Below are positions 1 to 5,361 of a DNA stretch of 5,361 nt, one piece after another (the first letter of the stretch is position 1; every line of letters starts with the position of its first letter). Below the pieces are notes generated by a model that saw only the letters and a program-made list of their open reading frames with translations, did not search any database and had not been told where the DNA came from. The position numbers were made by a program, and so were the translations under genes. The DNA is from an uncultured Roseburia sp. (GTDB lineage: Bacteria; Bacillota_A; Clostridia; Lachnospirales; Lachnospiraceae). Location: assembly GCA_900753715.1 (NCBI GenBank), contig CAAEAE010000192.1:1-5361 (forward strand), given 5' to 3'.

Positions 1-1
1 A

Positions 2-106
2 AATAGTAAAGAGGATTTGGTAGGGTGGAGCAATATACAAATGATATATTTATCGTTTTTTTTAAAGAAAAGAGTGCCCTTACAGCATTTGATTAACCTA
101 AAATAA
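2..106 (+). CDS. Possible 3' end of an unidentified upstream gene (partial)
   Basis: An open frame enters from the left edge and ends at TAA 104-106, giving about 34 residues that include the stretch LVGWSNIQMIYLSFFLKKRV. It is open for only 105 bases in AT-rich DNA and includes an eight-T run (56-63) read as Phe-Phe, so it may be chance. If real, it would be the tail of a gene left of the insertion sequence, with its last codons overlapping the inverted-repeat arm at 77-86. I recognise no family and see no start or ribosome binding site within the window. Confidence 0.2.
   Translation, partial: NSKEDLVGWSNIQMIYLSFFLKKRVPLQHLINLK
77..86. repeat. Left arm of a 10-bp inverted repeat flanking the IS
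   Basis: CCCTTACAGC here is the exact reverse complement of GCTGTAAGGG at 1599-1608. Neither arm extends further: the outer neighbours are G76 and A1609, and the inner ones are A87 and G1598. The arms bracket the transposase and both non-coding flanks, so they may be subterminal repeats of the element. A chance match of this length between the two flanks is unlikely but possible. Confidence 0.45.
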
Positions 107-186
107 ACAGCCTGCAAATAAAAAGTCAAGCTTATTTTGATGAACATTGAAAATTTTATACAGGTTGAAAAATAGGTATCATAACA

Positions 187-209
187 AGACCGCCAAAGTA
201 TGCCGGTCT
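187..209. other. Hairpin 3' of the transposase
   Basis: AGACCG (187-192) pairs perfectly with CGGTCT (204-209) around an 11-nt loop, starting 24 bases beyond the transposase stop codon at 233-235. Read on the minus strand it is followed by TGTTAT rather than a clean U-tract, so it is a poor intrinsic terminator. It may instead be a structure within the IS right end. The pairing is seen directly; its function is unknown. Confidence 0.35.
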
Positions 210-232
210 GAGAGAAAAAGTATGAGATGGTG

Positions 233-1352
233 TTAATTCGACTGTGGAAGTGTGGAGAGATATTCTTTTACCTTTCCATAGTACACCCGTAAAAATTTAT
301 TGACTCCAGCAGTCATGTAGACATAATAAGGCTTGCCTTCAGTGAGCTTTTTATTCATAAACAAATATACAGCATCATCGGGTTTTGGTTTGATCAGGAT
401 GTCCATGACTTGAAACAAAGTTTTCCGCAACACTGGTGAAGCGTGTCACATCGCCAATTTCGGCCATAAACTGAGGCCCAAGAGATGGACCGACACCTTT
501 CATAGCCATGACAACCGGATATTCTGATAGTTTGGAGGCAGTTTCGTTCATAAGGGCGCGCAGCCGTTCAACGGTCTGTGAAGCAGCATTTACCTGCGCA
601 ACGGCCTGTTTGATGATACATTTGGTAAAGTTGTCCTTTGGAAGTACGGGAATCAGTTCCTTGGCTGCTCCGTAGATTTCTTCCGCTTTGGCTTTGCTGA
701 AGTTGTACTTCCTGCGGCAGCACCATTTCTGATAATGGTCTGAGAAGGCGTTTAGGGACATTTTGCGAACACAATCCACATGCCAGTAAGTATCAAGAAA
801 ATCCCCCCATTTCTGGCTGCCATCGTCTCGGGCGGGACTGTCAAAATAGGTATTGGCACCTGGATAGGTCTGGTCGATAAGAGCGATCAGGTTGTTCTTC
901 ATGGCAGTTTTATGTTTTGTGTAGAAGTCAAACTGACGATTCATCGTTTTAAGCTGGGAACGTAATTCATCCATAAGAGTATACTGTTTCAGATTTGCCC
1001 AGCTGTCAAGAGTATAGCGTGCGATTTTTACGGAATCCGCCTTATCTGTTTTGACTTTACGGAGCGGATTGTCCTGCCCCTGAAAGTTGTAGATGATCTG
1101 AGGATTCACAGCACTCACAAAAAAGTCAGCCTGAGCTAATTCCCTGGCAACGGGTTCATAGTAGTGACCGGTGCATTCCATGACAATGCGGGTTTCGCCA
1201 TCCAGACCTTTTAGCTTGTTTACCAGAGTTTGAAAATCTGCGGATTTATGGGGAATATCAAAAGGTTTCATAAGGACTTCGCCGCCAGGACGGAGAACTG
1301 CTATTGTGCTTTTTCTTTTGGAGACATCGATACCTACTGCGTTCATATTCAT
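233..1352 (-). pseudogene. IS110-family transposase, internally deleted and frameshifted
   Basis: IS110 transposases are DEDD recombinases that combine an N-terminal RuvC-like domain with a C-terminal Tnp_20 domain carrying a nucleophilic serine. Translation from ATG 1350-1352 gives GIDVSK (D9), VMECTGHYYEP (E59) and KTDKADS (D103, D106), so all four RuvC-like acidic residues are present. A helical, basic middle region follows, and then the helix-hairpin-helix-like KGVGPSLGPQFMAEIGDVTRF near residues 285-305. After T306 (codon 435-437) this frame gives a short nonsense tail that stops at 375-377. The true C-terminus, beginning LRKTLFQVMDILI and including GKPYYVYMTAGVNKFLRVYYGKV, continues in another frame to TAA at 233-235. 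From memory of the family, about 30-40 residues are missing at the join, including the segment around the AG.DP...SG-type motif that holds the catalytic serine. The start has a GAGGAG site 10 nt upstream. An intact protein would be roughly 400-410 residues. This copy should be catalytically dead. Confidence 0.93.
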
Positions 1353-1362
1353 AAAAATGTCA

Positions 1363-1368
1363 CTCCTC
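1363..1368 (-). promoter_or_regulatory. Ribosome binding site of the IS110 transposase
   Basis: On the minus strand GAGGAG lies 10 nt before ATG 1352-1350, which supports that start over the second in-frame ATG at 1346-1344 (codon 3). The spacing is slightly long for the first ATG and 16 nt for the second. Confidence 0.55.
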
Positions 1369-1435
1369 GTAATGGATTACAATTGGTTTATACCAGTTTT
1401 GCTCATTGCCTATTCAATCTACTGTGGTGTGACAC

Positions 1436-1524
1436 GAACGCACCTAAAAGGTGGATCAACCTGCATAAAACGAACGCTGCGAATGAAGAGCTGGTTAGCA
1501 GACTGTTTTACGGGCGCAAAGCCC
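1436..1524 (-). ncRNA. Candidate IS110 bridge RNA core (structured transposase leader)
   Basis: IS110-group elements encode a bridge RNA in the non-coding end upstream of the transposase; in IS621 it folds as a 5' stem-loop followed by a target-binding and a donor-binding internal loop. Read on the minus strand, this stretch shows the same kind of order. (1) A stem-loop GGGC-TTTGC-GCCC (1524-1512). (2) An outer stem TAAAAC/GTTTTA (1510-1505 with 1471-1466) and an inner stem CTGC/GCAG (1501-1498 with 1480-1477) enclose an internal loop of 3 and 5 nt and a 17-nt apical loop. (3) A hairpin CACCT-TTT-AGGTG (1453-1441) follows. The 8-mer GCGTTCGT occurs right after the inner stem of (2) (1477-1470) and right after hairpin (3) (1441-1434). 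The pairings are seen by eye; bridge-RNA identity and the true ends are inference. The outer stem of the second loop was not found. Confidence 0.45.
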
Positions 1525-1590
1525 AAGGAGGAATCCGCTATACTGATTGCTCTTAACATTCTAACAGCTTAAGCAACAAGATGGATAATT

Positions 1591-1607
1591 CCTTACTGGC
1601 TGTAAGG
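1591..1607. other. Small hairpin at the right edge of the IS region
   Basis: CCTTAC (1591-1596) pairs with GTAAGG (1602-1607) around a 5-nt loop, and its right half overlaps the right inverted-repeat arm. There is no adjoining T-tract on either strand, so it is not a convincing terminator. It may be a structural feature of the element end. Confidence 0.3.
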
Positions 1608-1608
1608 G
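1599..1608. repeat. Right arm of the 10-bp inverted repeat flanking the IS
   Basis: GCTGTAAGGG is the exact reverse complement of bases 77-86. It lies about 250 bp upstream of the transposase start, outside the candidate bridge RNA and just before the truncated operon gene. That position is compatible with the element's left end or a subterminal repeat. Confidence 0.45.
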
Positions 1609-1635
1609 ATATTAACCATAAATATATTGTAGTAG

Positions 1636-1761
1636 GAGGAATGGGGATTTCAGGTTGTTCCGGTTTACTGTGAAATGGATGAGCTTTATCTGGGGAAAGC
1701 AGAATTTTTCAGTTTCGAGAGTGATAACTGGGTGAACAGTTTTTTTGACGGGAAGAAATAG
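1636..1761 (+). pseudogene. C-terminal fragment of an unidentified operon gene
   Basis: The frame ending at TAG 1759-1761 reads EEWGFQVVPVYCEMDELYLG and continues for 21 more residues (SFESDNWVNSFFDGKK at the end), which looks like real coding sequence. An in-frame TAG lies at 1633-1635. The only in-frame ATG (1675) has no ribosome binding site, and the AGGAGG at 1635-1640 is not suitably placed for any start in this frame. Another frame is open across 1581-1670 (MDNSLLAVRDINHKYIVVGG), so a frameshifted small gene is an alternative. The fragment's TAG overlaps the TAGGAG ribosome binding site of the next gene, as is usual inside an operon. I infer a gene beheaded by the insertion sequence or a linked deletion. 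No family is recognised. Confidence 0.45.
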
Positions 1762-1775
1762 GAGTGTGAAGTTTC

Positions 1776-2549
1776 ATGGAAATCAGGGTTCCGGTGTTTG
1801 CGGGCAAGCGTATTTTGAAAAAAGAAAGTTTGTGGGATATCAGGGATTACACCTATGCAGGATGGCAGTTGTATTATTCGGAGTATACAGACGGTCTGTT
1901 AAAAGGCTGTGATATACGGGCGGAAGATGGTCAGCTTGTCATTGGGAAGGGAATGTTGAAATTTCACGATTTTATTTATCTGATGATGGAAGAGGAGAGA
2001 GTGGATTATCAGCCGAAGAACAGGTGGCAGGTGTTGAAAGCAGAATTTTCAGAGGATGAGACAAATCTGGACTATAAGGCATACCGGGTTAGATTCTTTT
2101 TGGACGAAGAGATGGAACTGGGGGAGAACCAGATAGAAATGTGTCGGTTTTATCTGCGGGAGGGTTCGGTGCTGCGGGATAGTTATAAGAATTTTGCGGA
2201 TATGTCAACGGAGTACGATACGATAAATCTGATTTATGCTACGGTGGCAGGTGTTGGGGAGAAAACACTGCATCCGGTGGTGGTTAGGCAGTTTGGGGAA
2301 GAAATTTGGAATGCGAAGGAGAAGGAGACTTCTGATTTTATTTTTTCTTATATGATTGAGAGTAATAAGGGAAGAATGGAGCGTCAGGCTATTACAAGAT
2401 ATTTGCAGGATAAAAACAGGAAAGAAAGTGAAAAAGATTTATCTGTATGGGATAACAATATGATTTATACAGAGCTGGAAAGAATATTGAGACATAGAGG
2501 CGTCGGACGAGGTAAGGGTTATGATAGAAAGATGATTTATGTGGAATGA
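1776..2549 (+). CDS. Hypothetical protein, possible baseplate/fibre-associated component
   Basis: A 257-residue acidic soluble protein with no signal peptide or membrane segment. I do not recognise it with certainty. Residues about 25-70 (AGWQLYYSEYTDGLLKGCDI, then DGQLVIGKGMLKFHDFIYLM) have the beta-rich 'ligand then G..G.....G' look of amino-terminal domains on phage baseplate and tail-fibre proteins, where an induced tail protein docks to the baseplate. Residues 80-170 form a mixed second region. Residues 170-257 are charged and helical, ending in a basic stretch (RHRGVGRGKGYDRK). ATG 1776 follows TAGGAG (1759-1764) by 11 nt. The gene is 10 nt before the better start of the next one and sits just upstream of a VgrG-like spike gene, so a structural or assembly role in the same injection particle is likely by context. 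The baseplate idea is inference and could be wrong. Confidence 0.8.
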   Translation: MEIRVPVFAGKRILKKESLWDIRDYTYAGWQLYYSEYTDGLLKGCDIRAEDGQLVIGKGMLKFHDFIYLMMEEERVDYQPKNRWQVLKAEFSEDETNLDYKAYRVRFFLDEEMELGENQIEMCRFYLREGSVLRDSYKNFADMSTEYDTINLIYATVAGVGEKTLHPVVVRQFGEEIWNAKEKETSDFIFSYMIESNKGRMERQAITRYLQDKNRKESEKDLSVWDNNMIYTELERILRHRGVGRGKGYDRKMIYVE

Positions 2550-2554
2550 GGTGG
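2549..2554 (+). promoter_or_regulatory. Ribosome binding site deciding the start at 2560
   Basis: AGGTGG ends 5 nt before ATG 2560-2562. The upstream in-frame ATG at 2539, inside the end of the preceding gene, has no comparable site, so 2560 is preferred. The site overlaps the last base of the preceding stop codon, which suggests coupled translation. Confidence 0.6.
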
Positions 2555-2559
2555 ATACG

Positions 2560-3051
2560 ATGGAAATGGTATATGAGAAGGTAAAATTATTCAGAAAACA
2601 GATGGAAATTTTAATTCCGGAAGGATTTAAAGATATGCCGGATTATGTTGCCAGGAAGAAATATCCATCTAAGCACAGACCGCCGGTCATATTGATGGAT
2701 AAGAATAACATGGTTAATTTTACATTTCATTTAATGGACATGACGCTTGCAGAGGGGCAGTTAAACAAGGCGGCAGAGGGATTTGTTAAAAGCATGAAGC
2801 AAGTGTATGTAAATGCAAAATTTCAGGAATTACAATATGGTAAACGGAATGATGGCGATAAAATAGCATGGCTTGCATATGAAACAATGGCGATTGATGC
2901 AGATATTTTTAATATCATGTTTATTACTCCATTAGAAGGAAAACTGCTGTATGGTTCATTTAACTGTATTTTGGGAATGCAGGATGAGTGGGAAGAAATT
3001 GCAATGTACTGTATTAGGACGATTAAGAAGGTAGAGGAGGAGCAGCAATGA
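2560..3051 (+). CDS. DcrB/DUF1795-like protein (Eag-type chaperone-like), first paralogue
   Basis: A soluble protein of 163 residues from ATG 2560; a 7-residue longer form from ATG 2539 is possible but lacks a good ribosome binding site. Residues 16-60 (EILIPEGFKDMP..., then MVNFTFHLMDMTLAEGQL) begin with a beta strand and an 'IPegf..mp' turn typical of the DcrB/DUF1795 fold. A helix follows at about 67-85, then strands at 87-135 and a final helix at 141-158 (EWEEIAMYCIRTIKK). Proteins of this fold include Eag chaperones, which in type VI secretion bind the hydrophobic segments of VgrG/PAAR-linked effectors and help load them on the spike. It overlaps the VgrG-like gene by 4 nt (ATGA) and has a clear paralogue on the spike gene's other side, so a loading or adaptor role is a reasonable inference. 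No signal peptide, so it is cytosolic, unlike E. coli DcrB. Confidence 0.85.
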   Translation: MEMVYEKVKLFRKQMEILIPEGFKDMPDYVARKKYPSKHRPPVILMDKNNMVNFTFHLMDMTLAEGQLNKAAEGFVKSMKQVYVNAKFQELQYGKRNDGDKIAWLAYETMAIDADIFNIMFITPLEGKLLYGSFNCILGMQDEWEEIAMYCIRTIKKVEEEQQ

Positions 3052-4439
3052 AAGCGGTTCGTATTGAAACATCTCCATTTCAGGTGCTGGCATTGGTGGA
3101 ATTTGAAAGCGTATTAAAGAAGAATCAGCATGGTTGTGCTAAGGTATCCGGTTATATATCGGCAGAAGAAAAAGATCAGCTAATGGCTATGATATCGGAA
3201 GAAACATGGGCACATATTTGGTTTTATGATGAAACCGGAGGGAAAAATATTTTATTTTGCGGGTATATCGAGGATTTGAGAATCCATGCAGAGGCGGACA
3301 CATTTTTATTGACGGTACTTTTAAAAACAGGGACAGGCAAGATGGATATGGGAGAGCATATTGGGGTGTATCAGAATGGGACCACTTCCTGTCAGAAAAT
3401 ACTTGAAACCATAGTACAGGGATACACAGATGGAAAGCTCCTTATGGGAACGGAAGCAGGAAACATAGGAAAGATGGTTGTCCAGTATAAGGAGACAGAC
3501 TGGGAATTTGCAAAGCGTCTGGCAGCTCAAAAAAATACTGTATTAATGGCAAATGAGAAGAGCGCCGGTGTGAAATATACTTTTGGAATTATAGAAGAAG
3601 CGGGGCGTGAATTGTTATCCTATGAATCGTATTCCATCGTAAATCTGATTGGGGAATATCAGATAAAGAAGAATTGCGGCATGACGGAAAGTGATGCTGT
3701 GGCGTATAAAGTAAAGACTCGGGAAATATTTTATCTGGGAGATGCCGTTTGCTTCCTTGGAAAAAATTATGTTGTTGGAGAAGTGGAGCGGAAATGGGAA
3801 GGAAACGAAATATATAACTACTATCTGCTGGAAACCAAGGGAGAATTACGGCAGATGACGTATGGCAACAAGAAGATTATTGGTGCATCCTTGAAGGGAA
3901 ACGTGACATCTGTAAAGAAGGATACAGTAAAAGTTGTATTGATGGAGGATGAAACAGGAGGATGGGCAGGGCAGAAGTGGTTTGCTTATTCTACAATTTA
4001 TTCTTCACCGGATGGGACAGGCTGGTATTGTATGCCAGAAAAAGGCGATAGTGTCCGTTTATATTTTCCGAATGAGAATGAAGCTGAGGCATATGTGAAT
4101 AGTTCTGTGAATGAACAGTCATCAAACAGTTCGGCGCGCAGCAATCCGGATGAGAAGTCCATAAAGAATAAGCAGGGAAAAGAAGTTTTGTTTCAGCCGG
4201 ACCGGCTGATTCTCACAAATAACAATGGGATGTCGGTCAAGATCATAGACGATGAAGGAATCATAATAGAAAGTGATAAGAGTATCACGATCAGGGCAAA
4301 AGAAAATATAGGAATTATCAGCATGGAGCAGGGAGTGGAGATGTCTGCGCCGGAAAAGATTGCATTTCAGCAGGGCAACACCATGTTAGAGCTTGCGGAT
4401 GATATCAATGTGCAGGGTGGACGTGTAAATATGCAGTAA
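3048..4439 (+). CDS. VgrG/gpD-gpV-like spike protein of a contractile injection system
   Basis: A 463-residue protein resembling the tail spike of contractile machines, a trimer whose base resembles phage gp27/gpD and whose tip is a beta-helical needle. Residues 1-95 form an N-terminal beta domain (FCGYIEDLRIHAEADTFLLT). Residues about 95-270 form the second barrel, with the characteristic QYKETDWEFAKRLAAQKN at 146-163, matching the family's 'E[ST]D..F..RL.e' motif. Residues about 276-355 are a gpV-like OB fold (KGNVTSVKKDTVKVVLM, later GWYCMPEKGDSVRLYFPNEN). A Ser/Asn-rich linker (352-368) precedes a needle at 369-463 with short repeated strands (DDEGIIIESDKSITIRAKEN). It ends at NMQ with no fused PAAR or toxin domain. 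A GAGGAGG site lies before ATG 3048, which overlaps the upstream stop. It probably nucleates tail assembly and carries cargo. Phage-tail, extracellular and type VI-like particles all use this fold, and the window does not decide between them. Confidence 0.9.
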   Translation: MKAVRIETSPFQVLALVEFESVLKKNQHGCAKVSGYISAEEKDQLMAMISEETWAHIWFYDETGGKNILFCGYIEDLRIHAEADTFLLTVLLKTGTGKMDMGEHIGVYQNGTTSCQKILETIVQGYTDGKLLMGTEAGNIGKMVVQYKETDWEFAKRLAAQKNTVLMANEKSAGVKYTFGIIEEAGRELLSYESYSIVNLIGEYQIKKNCGMTESDAVAYKVKTREIFYLGDAVCFLGKNYVVGEVERKWEGNEIYNYYLLETKGELRQMTYGNKKIIGASLKGNVTSVKKDTVKVVLMEDETGGWAGQKWFAYSTIYSSPDGTGWYCMPEKGDSVRLYFPNENEAEAYVNSSVNEQSSNSSARSNPDEKSIKNKQGKEVLFQPDRLILTNNNGMSVKIIDDEGIIIESDKSITIRAKENIGIISMEQGVEMSAPEKIAFQQGNTMLELADDINVQGGRVNMQ

Positions 4440-4454
4440 TACAGAGGAACGATA

Positions 4455-5114
4455 ATGGAAAAATTTCTTGATGAACTGATATTAAGTGAGCGTAAAAAGA
4501 GGAAAGAGAAAGTTCTTGATGAGCAGATTGATTTGGAAAGAGATTTGCCGGAGCAATATCTTCAAACGGTAGTAATGTCAGATAAAGCGACCAGTATAAA
4601 GATTCCTGCTTTTATGAATGATTTACCGGAGAAATTGGCGGAACAAAAATATGAGTTTGAGCCAAAGCCACAAATTATTAAAAGTACACAAAATGGAAAT
4701 GTTAATTTTACGTTTTCACTGCTTGATGTATCAGTGGAACCGGGACAGCTTGGAGAAATTTGTCAGGGCTGCAAGCGGGCATGGAGAAGAATCTTACCGG
4801 AAATCATTTTTTATGAGGAAGGGGAGGAGGACATTAACGGCATCAGGGTTCATTGGATGGAATATTCCAATCATGCGGCAGGAGGAAAGCTATATAATTT
4901 CCTGTTTTATGCAGCAACCGAGCAGACACTGACAGGAAGTATGAATTGTCCTTATGGAAAGCATGAGGTTTGGGTAAAAATAGCAAAACTTTGTATGAGG
5001 ACGTTAAGGGGAAAAGGATATGACGGAGAGACAGCAGCAGATCATGGAAATCGGGAAAGGGATGATGGAACCCATATTTATGGGACAGCTTCCGGAATTG
5101 ATGAAGAATTATAA
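4455..5114 (+). CDS. DcrB/DUF1795-like protein with charged N-terminal extension, second paralogue
   Basis: A 219-residue cytosolic protein, 15 nt after the VgrG-like gene, with a GAGGA site before ATG 4455. Residues 1-40 are a charged, probably helical extension (SERKKRKEKVLDEQIDLERD) absent from the first paralogue. Residues 47-186 align throughout with that paralogue: SIKIPAFMNDLPEK to EILIPEGFKDMPDY, NVNFTFSLLDVSVEPGQL to MVNFTFHLMDMTLAEGQL, LTGSMNCPYGKHEVW to LYGSFNCILGMQDEW, and LCMRTLRG to YCIRTIKK. The final 30 or so residues have no counterpart and lie in the 95 nt shared with the next gene in another frame, so they look like read-through after loss of the ancestral stop. By family resemblance to Eag chaperones it may help mount an effector or tip protein on the spike; that is inference. 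Confidence 0.83.
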   Translation: MEKFLDELILSERKKRKEKVLDEQIDLERDLPEQYLQTVVMSDKATSIKIPAFMNDLPEKLAEQKYEFEPKPQIIKSTQNGNVNFTFSLLDVSVEPGQLGEICQGCKRAWRRILPEIIFYEEGEEDINGIRVHWMEYSNHAAGGKLYNFLFYAATEQTLTGSMNCPYGKHEVWVKIAKLCMRTLRGKGYDGETAADHGNRERDDGTHIYGTASGIDEEL

Positions 5115-5361
5115 GGATGGGGAAACAGAAATATTGACAGGCTTGGAAGAAAAGCTGCAGGTAGTGTTTCAAAAAGCACAGCAAATGCAAAAAGCTGATA
5201 GAAAAGGAAAGATTTGCACAATGGGGATCAGCTATCTGCAAAGCAGTGTATTGACAGAAAATTATGAGCTGCGAATTGATTTATACGATAAAGAGTTTTA
5301 TTTGGACAGTGCAGAATGCTGTACATACTGGAAACCGGAATTTGTTACAGGGTACCTGTTA
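5020..5361 (+). CDS. Unrecognised protein, 5' part only (runs off the window)
   Basis: The frame is open for 114 codons from ATG 5020 to the last base. AAGGGG (5006-5011) lies 8 nt before that ATG, making it the best start even though it places 95 nt inside the preceding gene. Later in-frame ATGs at 5044, 5062 and 5080 have weaker sites. Residues 1-65 are hydrophilic and probably helical (LEEKLQVVFQKAQQMQKADR). Residues 65-114 turn into alternating strands rich in aromatic and acidic residues (TENYELRIDLYDKEFYLDSA). I do not recognise the family. Its place directly after the spike and second DcrB-like protein makes a spike-associated component, adaptor or cargo-related protein plausible. No signal peptide or membrane segment is visible in this part. 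Confidence 0.75.
   Translation, partial: MTERQQQIMEIGKGMMEPIFMGQLPELMKNYKDGETEILTGLEEKLQVVFQKAQQMQKADRKGKICTMGISYLQSSVLTENYELRIDLYDKEFYLDSAECCTYWKPEFVTGYLL

Larger units (their letters stand above)
77..1608 (-). mobile_element. Degenerate IS110-family insertion sequence (boundaries approximate)
   Basis: The core is the broken IS110-type transposase at 233-1352 on the minus strand, with roughly 150 bp of non-coding DNA after its stop and roughly 250 bp before its start. The limits given are the outer edges of a 10-bp inverted repeat, used only as landmarks. IS110-group elements usually lack true terminal inverted repeats and make little or no target duplication, whereas IS1111-type elements carry subterminal ones, so the real ends may lie some tens of bases away. 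The span of about 1.5 kb fits the family. Between 107 and 232 I see no gene, only one hairpin. The element points away from the operon to its right and is next to a truncated gene there. Because the transposase is internally deleted, the copy is presumably immobile unless served by another copy in the genome. Confidence 0.65.

Noticed and set aside
44..63. Terminator-like GATA/TATC hairpin before an eight-T run
   Set aside because: A four-bp AT-rich stem is too weak, with the T-run a few bases away; not a supported terminator.
568..965. Open frames of 60-70 codons on both strands inside the transposase gene
   Set aside because: They are shadows of the well-supported transposase frame.
1387..1417. 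Possible minus-strand promoter for the transposase, TTGAAT and TATAAA
   Set aside because: The 19-bp spacer is long and the AT-rich leader yields such matches by chance.
1230..1572. Two plus-strand open frames across the transposase start and its leader
   Set aside because: They are antisense to the transposase N-terminus and candidate structured RNA, lack good ribosome binding sites, and encode no recognisable protein.
1600..1628. Possible plus-strand promoter with a TATATT box ahead of the operon
   Set aside because: No convincing -35 box at the right spacing (CTGTAA is poor).
3321..3530. Minus-strand open frame inside the spike gene
   Set aside because: Cysteine- and histidine-rich composition typical of antisense reading; the plus-strand frame carries the conserved VgrG-type motif.
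4618..5241. Alternative frames on both strands over the second DcrB-like gene and the gene after it
   Set aside because: They conflict with paralogue similarity and with the ribosome-binding-site-supported plus-strand frames.
1..5361. tRNA, rRNA and CRISPR arrays
   Set aside because: No cloverleaf, ribosomal motif or regularly spaced repeat was seen on either strand.

Overview
The window looks like accessory DNA from a low-to-moderate GC Bacillota, most likely a gut Clostridia/Lachnospiraceae-type genome. The grounds are strong AGGAGG-type ribosome binding sites, short or overlapping gene junctions, A-rich third codon positions, and the protein families present. No species can be named from the sequence alone.

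Left part (about 1-1635): a decayed IS110-family insertion sequence lies on the minus strand. Its transposase (233-1352) keeps the RuvC-like DEDD residues (D9, E59, D103, D106). An internal, out-of-frame deletion near 434-437 has removed the segment that normally carries the catalytic serine motif of the second domain, so the element should be unable to move by itself. The non-coding DNA upstream of the transposase start holds an ordered set of hairpins and internal loops with a repeated 8-mer. This is what one would expect of an IS110 bridge RNA, and I propose it as a candidate. The element ends are not certain; a 10-bp inverted repeat (77-86 / 1599-1608) and a nearby imperfect direct repeat (92-105 / 1611-1624) are the best landmarks.

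Right part (about 1636-5361): a compact plus-strand operon. It starts with a headless gene fragment (1636-1761). Then come a 257-residue protein with a possible baseplate/fibre-like amino-terminal region, a DcrB/DUF1795-like (Eag chaperone-like) protein, a VgrG/gpD-gpV-like spike protein, a second and longer DcrB-like paralogue, and the start of an unrecognised gene that runs off the window. The intact genes are separated by 10-15 nt or overlap, so they are almost certainly co-transcribed.

Working model (inference): this is the spike and cargo-loading module of a contractile injection system or phage-tail-like particle in a Gram-positive bacterium. The VgrG-like trimer would form the tip, and the two flanking DcrB-like proteins could act as adaptors for spike- or effector-associated partners, as Eag proteins do in type VI secretion. 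Sheath, tube, ATPase, PAAR-tip and toxin genes are not in this window. The insertion sequence sits at the 5' edge of the operon, next to the fragment whose stop codon overlaps the ribosome binding site of the first intact gene, which suggests that the insertion or a linked deletion beheaded an upstream operon gene.
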